From: Paenibacillus tundrae
Lineage (GTDB): Bacteria; Bacillota; Bacilli; Paenibacillales; Paenibacillaceae
Direction of reading: 5' to 3'
NCBI RefSeq assembly: GCF_030812775.1
Contig: NZ_JAUSTI010000011.1
Coordinates: forward strand, 62,001-126,000
Length of the DNA stretch: 64,000 bases
Part shown: positions 18,457 through 27,300 of the stretch, in pieces
How the letters are laid out: every line of letters starts with the position of its first letter
Position numbering within the stretch: the stretch's first letter is position 1
Position numbers and translations under genes: made by a program
Notes under the pieces: model-generated
Told to the model about the DNA's origin: nothing
Seen by the model: the letters and a program-made list of their open reading frames with translations, nothing else
The model's database searches: none

Positions 18457-19179
18457 ATGGAAAACCGTGATACTGGTAAAACATCAATTAAAGTTCTTTT
18501 GGCTGATGATCATCAGCTGTTCCGTGAAGGGCTTAAACGCATTTTGAATATGGAGGACGACATTGAGGTCATCGGAGAATGTGGCGATGGAATTCAAGTG
18601 CTCGAATTCTGCAATCAGGAGAAACCAGACATCGTCTTGATGGACATCAACATGCCGATTGAGAACGGGGTTGAAGCGACGGAGAAATTGCGTGAGCTGT
18701 TCCCGGATGTCAAAGTGATTATTTTGTCGATCCATGATGATGAGAGCTATGTGTTTGAAACGCTTCGTAAAGGGGCTAACGGATACTTGTTGAAGGATAT
18801 GGAGGCAGAGTCTCTAATTAATGCGATTCGTTCTGTTCATGAGGGACATGCATTTATCCACCCTAAAGTAACAGGGAAGTTAATTATGCAATTGCGTCGT
18901 ATGACGTATCTGAATGAAACAGGTGCGATGAGTGAGGGGACTTCCAAAGAGGCAGGCGTGAAGTTTGTCGCTGGCGATAATAACCCATTGACTCGTCGTG
19001 AGGCTGAAGTATTGCGTCTGATGGCTGAAGGTAAGAGCAATAAAATGATTGGTGAGTTCTTGTTCATCAGTGAAAAAACCGTTAAAAACCATGTCAGCAG
19101 CATTCTGCAGAAGATGGAAGTGGATGACCGCACACAGGCTGTTATTAATTCGATCAAATATGGTTGGGTTACACTCTAA
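18457..19179 (+). CDS. degU: Response regulator DegU
   Basis: A 240-aa NarL/FixJ-family regulator. The receiver domain (residues 12-130) has the acidic pocket D17/D18 and the phospho-acceptor Asp63 in DIVLMDINMP, plus the conserved Lys in GANGYLLKDM. The C-terminal LuxR-type helix-turn-helix (~175-240) has LTRREAEVLRLMAEGKSNKM and ISEKTVKNHVSSILQKM, the usual DNA-recognition helix. It starts at ATG 18457 behind AAAGGAG, four bases after degS. The cognate kinase is next door. In Bacillus, phosphorylated DegU represses or activates flagellar genes depending on dose and activates degradative enzymes; the adjacent flagellar block fits this. Confidence 0.97.
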   Translation: MENRDTGKTSIKVLLADDHQLFREGLKRILNMEDDIEVIGECGDGIQVLEFCNQEKPDIVLMDINMPIENGVEATEKLRELFPDVKVIILSIHDDESYVFETLRKGANGYLLKDMEAESLINAIRSVHEGHAFIHPKVTGKLIMQLRRMTYLNETGAMSEGTSKEAGVKFVAGDNNPLTRREAEVLRLMAEGKSNKMIGEFLFISEKTVKNHVSSILQKMEVDDRTQAVINSIKYGWVTL

Positions 19180-19551
19180 TCTTTAGTAATGAAAAGTACC
19201 TATGTATGAAGAATGAAATGGTTGATCATAGATTACTGTTCACTCGCGCCTCTCCCAAATATTTGATTGGTTCGCGGGTTAATAGACTTTATTACTGTAA
19301 ATGAGCAAAGAGTAAAGGTGCAAAGAACATCTGTTCAACGTTGAGCATGGATGAGTAATGATCTAGCCTGTCTTTTGTCTCCAGCGTCGATCGGGGATAA
19401 GAGGAGTTCAAGAAAGTCTCTTTGAATACACGATGAGCGATGTGAGTCTTTACATATGCAATTGTAACCCTTCGTAGTGTGCGGCATATACTGCTGTATA
19501 CAGGGATGTTCGCCATGGGTGAGCATAACCTTCCGAGGAGGTGCAGTTGCC
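19180..19551 (+). other. Intergenic region after degU
   Basis: 372 bases without a convincing gene. No T-tailed hairpin is evident after degU, so read-through into the next gene is possible. The 3' part carries a strong GAGGAGG ribosome-binding site at 19535-19541. Confidence 0.5.
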
Positions 19552-19932
19552 ATGGTTGCTCATTTGACTATGATTCTGCTCATATACTTCCTGGCGGCAG
19601 TGGCCGTTCATGCGATACACCAGCGCCATCTATCCCGTCCGGAAACCGAAGGCTTCGAGCAGATTCTGCTCATTCCTTCTAATCAGGAACATCGGATCGA
19701 AGGTATTGTAAGGGCACTTTGCCGGGAATTGGTCTACCGTGGAAAAAGCTTCACGATGACGGTTGTCGCTGAACGCAAGGAATCGGAGACGGTTCGTATT
19801 ATTGAGAAGCTAATGCTCAGGCAAGGCATGGAGCTATCTTACCTGTCTGCTGTCCCCTCTGATATGGAACGGGCTCTACAGACGGAGAAGCACGGGGTTC
19901 GCTTAATTGACCTACGTGAATCTAAGCTGTGA
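19552..19932 (+). CDS. Small membrane-anchored protein of the degSU-comF interval
   Basis: A 126-aa protein. ATG 19552 is chosen because GAGGAGG lies 10 bases upstream; the in-frame ATG 25 codons earlier has none. Residues 5-22 (LTMILLIYFLAAVAVHAI) form a single N-terminal membrane helix. The remainder is a soluble alpha/beta domain with QILLIPSNQEHRIEGIVRAL, FTMTVVAERKESETVRIIEKL and a C-terminal GVRLIDLRES. Not recognised as a named family. It lies where B. subtilis has an unrelated gene between degU and comFA. A transcription terminator follows directly. Function unknown. Confidence 0.75.
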   Translation: MVAHLTMILLIYFLAAVAVHAIHQRHLSRPETEGFEQILLIPSNQEHRIEGIVRALCRELVYRGKSFTMTVVAERKESETVRIIEKLMLRQGMELSYLSAVPSDMERALQTEKHGVRLIDLRESKL

Positions 19933-19979
19933 ACAATGTTGTGACCTGGAGTAGTCAGGTGTGATAGATCCGCAGAAAA

Positions 19980-20009
19980 GATTACAGCCCTAGGCTGTAG
20001 TCTTTTTTT
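19980..20009 (+). terminator. Rho-independent terminator
   Basis: GATTACAGCC (19980-19989) and GGCTGTAGTC (19993-20002) form a short-loop hairpin followed by seven T. Confidence 0.92.
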
Positions 20010-20109
20010 GTAATTGTAGTAATTGTAGTCAAGGTTGCTATTAAATTGGGAATGGGTTTTTATGCAATCTATGGATATTGCGCTAAAGAATTGGATGTTG
20101 CAGAGCAAA

Positions 20110-20390
20110 AATATATCGGAATGATTCGATTTAGATCGGTTGTACAATGGACGCTTAAAGGACATGTGCTTTTTGACTTGCTGATATCCAACTGCTATAG
20201 ACTCATTTGAACTCGGAATTCTTAACTTAAAAGTATAGACGATTTCCTCTGGAAAAAGTTTCGCATAATAATCAGAAAGATTCTCGTTATTAGCTGAATG
20301 CAAGGAAGGATAGTGCTGGTGAGCTGATTCCTTGGTTTGAAGGAAAGTAATAGAGGCATTCTTGCCGAATATGTATTTTGCAAATTTGAT
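20110..20390 (-). pseudogene. Possible decayed minus-strand coding remnant
   Basis: Within the otherwise gene-free 20010-20546 stretch, the minus strand stays open from 20390 downward with protein-like composition, including LSDYYAKLFPEEIVYTFKLR and SIAVGYQQVKKHMSFKRPLY. An in-frame TAG at 20391-20393 interrupts it; upstream the frame continues (KTTIEEQATKR). There is no start codon with a ribosome-binding site. The family was not recognised. It may be a gene relic or chance. Confidence 0.25.
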
Positions 20391-20546
20391 CTACCTCTTA
20401 GTAGCTTGCTCTTCAATAGTTGTCTTATTGTTGCAAGGATGTGAGAGTTGACCGGTGGTAGCAATGTCCATATAATTACTTAATATGGATATGTGTTTGG
20501 AATGTGTAGATATATACATAGTGGACGAATTACTGGGGTGAAAGGG

Positions 20547-20843
20547 TTGAAGCAGTTTTTGATCAGTTTCTTGGTTTTGCTTGGCATGATCATCAGTAGC
20601 TTAGGTGTTGATCCAAACGGAACAATTGCCGACGTTGTTCATATGGATGAAGTTGCTACAGGGGAGCAATTTTCCGTAGATGATTGGGATGGGCAAGATG
20701 TTCCGGATATATATGGTACCTCAACTGAAACGACATTTAAGTTTATGTATAATGGACGTATGCTTGAGCCTGGAGAGTCTATTCTTGTATGTACTGCCGC
20801 TCCAGGGCAGGAATGTCGTGATACGGATGAAGAACAGGAATAG
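20547..20843 (+). CDS. Small exported hypothetical protein
   Basis: A 98-aa protein from TTG 20547, with GGGGTG six bases upstream; GTG 20538 in frame is an alternative. It has an N-terminal hydrophobic segment (KQFLISFLVLLGMIISSLGV) that could be a signal peptide or anchor. A short, strongly acidic mature part follows: VHMDEVATGEQFSVDDWDGQ, YNGRMLEPGESILVCTAAPG, two cysteines near the end, and terminal DTDEEQE. No family recognised. It has its own terminator and sits just before comFA. The two Cys residues 8 apart could form a disulfide after export, which is inference. Confidence 0.65.
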   Translation: MKQFLISFLVLLGMIISSLGVDPNGTIADVVHMDEVATGEQFSVDDWDGQDVPDIYGTSTETTFKFMYNGRMLEPGESILVCTAAPGQECRDTDEEQE

Positions 20844-20872
20844 AATAACGAGTGTTTAAAAAAATGGACATG

Positions 20873-20916
20873 AAGCACATGCGCCGGCGAATAGCTGGGA
20901 GAGCATGTGCTTTTTT
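20873..20916 (+). terminator. Rho-independent terminator
   Basis: AAGCACATGC (20873-20882) pairs with GCATGTGCTT (20903-20912), 20-base loop, then TTTT. Confidence 0.88.
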
Positions 20917-20983
20917 GTGTCTTATTGAGATGTGAGTATGGATTTGAATGTGTATCTTGATGGGAAAAAGGGAGGGGAACTTG

Positions 20984-22891
20984 GTGAGAGTGGCTTTGTA
21001 CGTGTGCAGGGTAGAATTAGGCTGGAGCATGATGTTGTCACTGGACATCCGTGTGGATGTGAGTTGGTGGCTGGAGGGGGCAAGTGGTCGGCGTGTGACT
21101 CGTTGGCTGTTGCTACATGAGGCATTACCGTTAAGCCAGGCATCGTGGATCGTAGAACATTTTCGAATGGAACGAGATATGGATCAGTGGCGTGAAGGAC
21201 AATGGCAGACGTATGTGCGCGGCAAAATAGAATCGTATGAGCGGGCTTCCGGGGAACACGAAGCCCGGCGTAGCGCAGGTAGCGGCAGGCATGAAGCTGC
21301 CGCACTGCGGGGTGGGGGAGGCGGGAGGCCAGAGCCATATCCCGCCTGGGCTTGGGCTCAGCTCGAACAGGGCGCTCCCCTGCTAGCTGAGCAATTACAC
21401 GGCCGCCAATTGCTGGCGGCCGAGGCAGAGGCGCTGCTGGCGGACAACGCCCCGCCGCTTGCCTCTGCCTGGCGCGCGGCTGCGCAGCTCGCGCACCTAC
21501 ACGGGCGGCTAAGCATCGCTGCCGCCCTGGAGTGGCCTGCCACGCGGCGTCGCCGTGCGTGGCTTGGTAGCGCGCAGAGCGCGCCGCGCTGCCGCCGGTG
21601 CGGCAGCGTAGCCGAGCAGCGCGTGCCCTGCGCTGCTTGCGGCCAAGCGGCGTGCGCCTACTGCGAGGCTTGCCTCGCGCTGGGGCGCAGCCGTGCCTGT
21701 GCGCTGCTGCTGCGTAGCGCAGCGCCTGAGGCCGTGCCCGTACGCGGCGAAGCATCGCGTGGCACGGCCGGTTTTTCCACCGGCGATGATCTGAGCCGGT
21801 GGGGGCTTAGCCCTGCGCAGAGCGAGGCGGCTACCGCAGCGCTGGCTTTTTTGGCTCAGCCACCCGCAGGGGGCGAGCCGGGGAGGTTTTTGCTGTGGGC
21901 TGTGACGGGAGCGGGCAAGACCGAGATGATTTTCCCACTATTGAACCACATCTTGGAGCGTGGCGGTCGGGCACTTGTTGCTACACCGCGCAGAGACGTG
22001 GTATTAGAGCTAGCGCCGCGGCTTGCAAAGGCCTTTCCAGACATTTCGCTCGCGACACTCTATGGCGGCAGCACCGAACGTTGGAAAGACGCCCAGCTCA
22101 CCTTGGCGACCACGCATCAGCTCATGCGATTTTACCGAGGGTTTGACCTGGTAATTATCGACGAATTAGATGCATTTCCTTACCACAATGATCCTATGCT
22201 CGCTCATGCAGCGACGTACTCATGCAAGCCTGACGGGCATTTTGTGTATTTATCTGCTACCCCTCCTGCCAAGCTGCAGCGAGAAGTCGCGCAAGGAAGA
22301 TTACTTCATGCGAGAGTACCCGTCCGTTTTCATCGTCACCCGCTACCTGTACCTCAGCTATTGAAGATGTCCACAGTCGCTCAGTGCATTCGGCAAGGCA
22401 GCATCCCGGCTGCTCTGAAGAAAGGCATTCAGATTTCATTGCAGAGAGATGCGCAAATCTTCGTTTTTGTTACCCGGATCGCGCAGATTGAGGCATTTGT
22501 AGAACTGATGCGCCGGACGTTTCCACAAATTCATATCGAAGGAACGTCATCTCAGGACGCTGAGCGTGCCAGCAAAGTTATCGCATTTCGTGAACGCACC
22601 ATCCGCCTGCTCGTGACCACTACGATTCTGGAGCGGGGTGTTACCATTCCACGGAGTGATGTATTTATTCTGGATGCAGATAACGGACTCTTCGACGAAG
22701 CTTCCCTCGTGCAGATGGCAGGCCGAGCAGGGCGATCCATGGATGATCCAGCAGGCAAAGTCGTCTTTGCATCATCTCGCCGTACGCGATCTCAAGTGAA
22801 AGCTGTGAGTCAGATCAAAAAAATGAACAGCATTGCCCGGCGCAAAGGCTACCTCCATCCACCATCTAAACAACCAATCCAACAACGTTAG
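20984..22891 (+). CDS. comFA: ComFA, ATP-dependent DNA translocase/helicase for competence
   Basis: A 635-aa cytoplasmic ATPase that helps pull transforming DNA through ComEC. GTG 20984 is preferred over the upstream ATG 20948 because GGGAGGGG lies 6 bases before it. The middle carries a four-cysteine zinc-binding cluster (CRRCG...CAACGQAACAYCEAC, ~residues 200-225), as in Bacillus ComFA. The helicase core follows: Walker A TGAGKTE (~308-314), motif Ia ATPRRDV, DEAD-type box IIDELDAFPY, motif III YLSATPP, and C-terminal VTTTILERGVTIP with QMAGRAGRS. The N-terminal extension (~residues 30-300) is coded by strikingly GC-rich, Ala/Arg-rich sequence unlike its neighbours. comFC follows after 44 bases, with no comFB between them. 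Longer than B. subtilis ComFA because of the N-terminal region. Confidence 0.92.
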   Translation: MRVALYVCRVELGWSMMLSLDIRVDVSWWLEGASGRRVTRWLLLHEALPLSQASWIVEHFRMERDMDQWREGQWQTYVRGKIESYERASGEHEARRSAGSGRHEAAALRGGGGGRPEPYPAWAWAQLEQGAPLLAEQLHGRQLLAAEAEALLADNAPPLASAWRAAAQLAHLHGRLSIAAALEWPATRRRRAWLGSAQSAPRCRRCGSVAEQRVPCAACGQAACAYCEACLALGRSRACALLLRSAAPEAVPVRGEASRGTAGFSTGDDLSRWGLSPAQSEAATAALAFLAQPPAGGEPGRFLLWAVTGAGKTEMIFPLLNHILERGGRALVATPRRDVVLELAPRLAKAFPDISLATLYGGSTERWKDAQLTLATTHQLMRFYRGFDLVIIDELDAFPYHNDPMLAHAATYSCKPDGHFVYLSATPPAKLQREVAQGRLLHARVPVRFHRHPLPVPQLLKMSTVAQCIRQGSIPAALKKGIQISLQRDAQIFVFVTRIAQIEAFVELMRRTFPQIHIEGTSSQDAERASKVIAFRERTIRLLVTTTILERGVTIPRSDVFILDADNGLFDEASLVQMAGRAGRSMDDPAGKVVFASSRRTRSQVKAVSQIKKMNSIARRKGYLHPPSKQPIQQR

Positions 22892-22935
22892 TTCACGGCT
22901 GTGCAAAACAATCCAACGACTGGAGGCTACCCCTC

Positions 22936-24051
22936 ATGTCCTATTGGCTCGACGCGATTACCGAACACCTACAGCCACTGACCAAGCGACTGCACCAGCT
23001 GCTTGCCTCGCCAGGAGCGACTTGCCTAACCTGTAACACACGATCGCTCCTATCTTCGACGTATCCTGAAATATGCCTCAAGTGTGTGGAGCGAATTCCG
23101 TGGATTCGTTCCATCCGTTGTCCGCGGTGTGGTCGGGGAATGGGTTGCCCTGACTGTGCTAGACCGCATATGCAAAACCGCTCCTTCACCTGCAACCGCA
23201 GCGCCGTTCAATACAATGAATTAATGAAAGAATGGATTGGCATGTACAAATTCCGAGGACATCAGCGCTATGCCCCGCTCCTTACTTCACTTCTCATACA
23301 AGCGTTTCAGGCGATGAGCGAAGAGATGACTGCTACTTTGGCAAAAGAACCCCCTGCCTCTGTGGCGTATCCCGCCACCATTGCCCAGAACCAGGTAGAT
23401 GCAAACCTGCATCCACCCAAACCACGCGCCCCCCATGAAGGAGGCGCTCACCATAACTACTCGCACACATCGAATGTGCGAGCCAACCATGGAGCAGCGC
23501 CCCGCAATCCGCTGTCGCTGCTCCAAAGCTCCAAGCCGCGATGGCGGCCTGACGCGGTAACTTACGTTCCCGTCAGCGCTGAGCGCCTGGCCGAGCGCGG
23601 CTTCAATCAGGCAGAGCGACTCGCTGCTGGACTTGCTGCAGCGACCCGCCTGCCCCTCGTTGATCTGTTGCAGCGCCAGATCAATACCACGAAGCAGAGC
23701 TTCAAGACACGCGGCGAGCGGATTCAAACGATGCAGGATGCCTTCGCCATCCAGCCGAATGGTGTGGAGCTACTGCAATCGCTGCAAGGGGAGGCTCGCT
23801 TCCATTCACAAGTGAATTCAATCCAGCTCCCCGCAACTTCTTCTTTATACGAAGAAGTACAACATTCAACGCATCCGTCATCAACGGGCTCCCTCACTAG
23901 TAATCTAAGGCAGCCACTACGCTTGCTACTGGTGGATGACATTTATACAACGGGTAGTACCTTGGATGCATGTGGACGAGTTATTTTGAATACGGGATAC
24001 GCACTCGACATACCAATTGATATTTACACCTTAACTTTAGCGAGATCTTAA
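22936..24051 (+). CDS. comFC: ComFC phosphoribosyltransferase-like competence protein
   Basis: A 371-aa protein from ATG 22936 (GGAGG-like site upstream). An N-terminal treble of CxxC pairs (CLTCNTR, CLKCVE, CPRCGRGMGCPDC) forms the ComFC/GntX zinc module. The type-I phosphoribosyltransferase domain shows YVPVSAERLAERGFNQAERL and the PRPP loop LLLVDDIYTTGSTLDACG. ComFC acts with ComFA in DNA uptake. It is about 130 residues longer than the usual ~240 aa. Two low-complexity inserts explain this: a Pro/His/Asn/Ala-rich one at ~150-205 and a Ser/Gln/His-rich one at ~285-330, both placed in predicted surface loops. The core motifs are intact, so the gene is probably functional. Confidence 0.92.
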   Translation: MSYWLDAITEHLQPLTKRLHQLLASPGATCLTCNTRSLLSSTYPEICLKCVERIPWIRSIRCPRCGRGMGCPDCARPHMQNRSFTCNRSAVQYNELMKEWIGMYKFRGHQRYAPLLTSLLIQAFQAMSEEMTATLAKEPPASVAYPATIAQNQVDANLHPPKPRAPHEGGAHHNYSHTSNVRANHGAAPRNPLSLLQSSKPRWRPDAVTYVPVSAERLAERGFNQAERLAAGLAAATRLPLVDLLQRQINTTKQSFKTRGERIQTMQDAFAIQPNGVELLQSLQGEARFHSQVNSIQLPATSSLYEEVQHSTHPSSTGSLTSNLRQPLRLLLVDDIYTTGSTLDACGRVILNTGYALDIPIDIYTLTLARS

Positions 24052-24388
24052 ATTGCTATGGATGGTGCGAGGAAATAGATTTGAAAAAAACAGAATTTAA
24101 ATAGATATAACGTAGTAACTCTTCTTAAAATAATGTGAGTATTACTATCTTTGGAGAGAATATACGTTCTTTTGTTAATAGGGAAGCCATGGGCTCTTAT
24201 CTTTATTACTTCAATATAATTTTGAAGATAAGTTGTTTGAAGAAATATAAGGATAGAAAACGCCTCAGAAAAAATTTCCATGCAAAAAAGAGGGATTCAT
24301 ATAATAGTGTAGAATAGATAATTCTGCCATTCGGAAGGTGCTAACCTTGGAATTGGCATAATCTATTTATTTGAAGGAGAGAAGAACG
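24052..24388 (+). other. AT-rich intergenic region before the FnIII gene
   Basis: 337 bases with no convincing gene. A TATAAT at 24299-24304 with a weak TTCCAT 18 bases upstream could be the promoter of the FnIII protein. GAAGGAGAG at 24372-24380 is its ribosome-binding site. Confidence 0.4.
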
Positions 24389-27300
24389 GTGGTTGCAGGA
24401 CGAAGAAAAAATGGGTTTTATTTATGGACTGTCCGTTTACTAGTATTCATGCTGGTATTCGGACAGTTTGGCGTGTACGGGGGAAACCGTGCAGGGGCCG
24501 CAGCGAGCGGTACGATTGTATCATCTGATAAAGATTACCGTTATGTCCTTTCACGGCAGGGTGACACACTTAGCGTGAATCAGGTGCCAATTGATCTGGG
24601 CTGGGCGAGATCGTATAGTCTCTCCACTACAGGCTATTCGTTCTCAAGAAGCCAATCAATTCGAGGAACTGTACAGGATATAACCAATGTCACTTTTGGT
24701 TCGTACACATCCACATATGCTGGCAAAGTGAATAACGCATTTCTCATTGATTTTAATGAGGTGTGGGAGTATTACAGTGTTATGGAATTTAGACAGTATG
24801 GAATGGAACCCGGATACTGGAACAACTCCAAAGTGGATGAATTCGGAATGGAAACACCAAGATATGTACAAAGTTATGAAGCAACACAACTTAGTTTAGT
24901 AGTCGATGCGGATACAGGTAAAGTAGTCGATTTTGTTTCCAACCTGAATCCATATTACATTCGCAAAGCAGAATCCTTTAATTTTGTGAAAGAAACCGGA
25001 ACGAAGACACCGATTACTACAGTTCCAGCTATGCCTACTAACTTGGCGGCGACTGCAAGTGATACGACAATTAATGTGAACTGGAATGCTGCTGAGCAAG
25101 CAGTGCAGTATGAGATTGAAGAGAATGGCGTAGCAAAAGAACCGTTTTATGGAGTGCAATATCGAACAGCACCATTTAAATCGAATACTACATACACTTA
25201 TAGAGTGCGTGGGGTTAACACGATAGGGACAGGACAGTGGAGTGAGCCGTTTACATTAACAACTTTACTAGAGAAGCCTGTGCTGAAAGTAAATGCAGAA
25301 GAAAGTAAAAATACGATTGAGTGGAAGGCAGTAGAATTTGCAGATCGTTATCAGTTACAGATTGATGGGGGTACACCAATTGAGCTTGGAAATGTAACTT
25401 CCTACGTGCACGAAGGTTTAGAAGCTAATTCAACGCACACCTACGTTCTGAGAGCCTTCTCGGCTACCAATGAAAGTGCGTGGAGTAAATCTGTAAGTCA
25501 GCTAACGGTACCGGATCGTGCCGATGGATTAAAGGTTACGGACGCAACGTTTAATAAGCTGACTTTGGGTTGGACGGCGGTTAAGGGCGCTACAGGATAT
25601 GACCTTGAGATCAATGGAGCAGTTACAGCTGTTACTGGAACTACGTATAGCAAAACAGGGCTGACAGCAAATACAGAGTATAGTGTTAGAATTCGACCTA
25701 AAAATGCGGGTGGAGCAGGAAGTTGGAGTGATTCCATCACTGCCATAACTCAGATGAACGCACCCGTAATTGAGGCTAACCCTTCACAAGAAGAGATTGT
25801 TCTTGTATGGGCAGCGATTGATGGTGCGACTTCCTATGAGGTTGAAACAGATGGAGTTGTTATTGGAGATATTAAGGACTTAATCTACACGCATGCAGGA
25901 CTTACACCGGGAACAGCGCATAAATATCGTGTACGAGCAATCAGTGAGAACAACATAAGCGCATGGTCAGCGATCAAAGCACAAAATACGTTACCTGGTT
26001 CTGTTAATGGACTAGTGGTTAGTGCGGCAACAAATGCAGCGATCACGTTGAAGTGGAATGTTGTATCGGGTGCTACGGGATATGACATGGAGATCGATGG
26101 GGTAGTTGTTGCTGTGACAGGTTCTACTTATACCAAAACAGGACTTGGTGCTAATACAGAGCATACCTTCCGTATTCGCTCGAAGAATGCTGCAGGTGCA
26201 GGCGCATGGAGTGAGCCTGTAACAAGTCGAACGCAGTTTAGTACACCTGTATTGAAGGCTGCGTCAGAGAATGAGGCTATTACCTTAACATGGCCGGCTA
26301 TACCGGATGCTACCGAATATGAGGTTGAAGCGGATGGTGTGTTATCCATTGTTACAGAGCCTACATTTACACATCTGAATATTTTGCCGGGTACATCTCA
26401 TAAATATCGTGTACGTGTGGCCACGGCGAACAATACAAGCGCATGGACAACCGTATTAACGCAAAGTACGCTTCCCGATTCTGTAGCAGGTCTGACTGTG
26501 ACAACAGCTACGAATACGGCAATAGCGGTGAAATGGAATGCCGTATCAGGAGCGACTGGATATGATCTGGAGATTGACGGGACTGTCGTTCCAGTCAGTG
26601 GATTGACTTATAACAAAACGGCACTTGCAGCAAATACAGAGCACACCTTCCGCGTGCGTTCCAAAAACACGGCAGGTGTAGGTGCGTGGAGCGAAGTGAT
26701 TACAGCAACAACGCTACTTAACACGCCAGTGTTGAAAGCAGCTTCAGAAGAAACAGCTATTCAATTGACTTGGGCCGATGTAGCTGATGCAACAAAATAT
26801 GAAATTGAGGCAGATGGAATTATTGTAGGTACAGTTAATGAACCGACTTATCAACATATGAATCTGTTGCCTGGCACAGCGCATAAATACCGCGTACGTG
26901 CTTTGACAGAAACGAACACGGGCGCATGGACTGCTGTTCTGTCGCAAAATACATTGCCCGGATCTGTGACGGGGTTAAATGTAACTTCGGTTACCAATGT
27001 GGCTATCGCATTGAAATGGAACTCAGTTACAGGAGCAACCGGATATGACCTAGAAATTGACGGCACGGTTGTGCCAGTTAGTGGATTGGTGTACACGAAG
27101 AATGGCTTGGGGGCGAATACGGATCATACGTTCCGCGTACGTTCCAAAAATGCAGCTGGAGTGGGCGCGTGGAGTGAAGCAATTCTTAGCACAACGATGC
27201 TTAATACGCCTGTATTGACAGGTACATCCGAAGAAACGTCGATTACGCTAACATGGCCTGATGTTACCGATGCTACGAAATATGAGATTGAGGCAGACGG

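Noticed and set aside
20922..21755. 277-codon open frame on the minus strand opposite comFA
   Set aside because: It is a by-product of the GC-rich block, Arg/Ala-rich with no motif or ribosome-binding site; the plus strand carries ComFA motifs.
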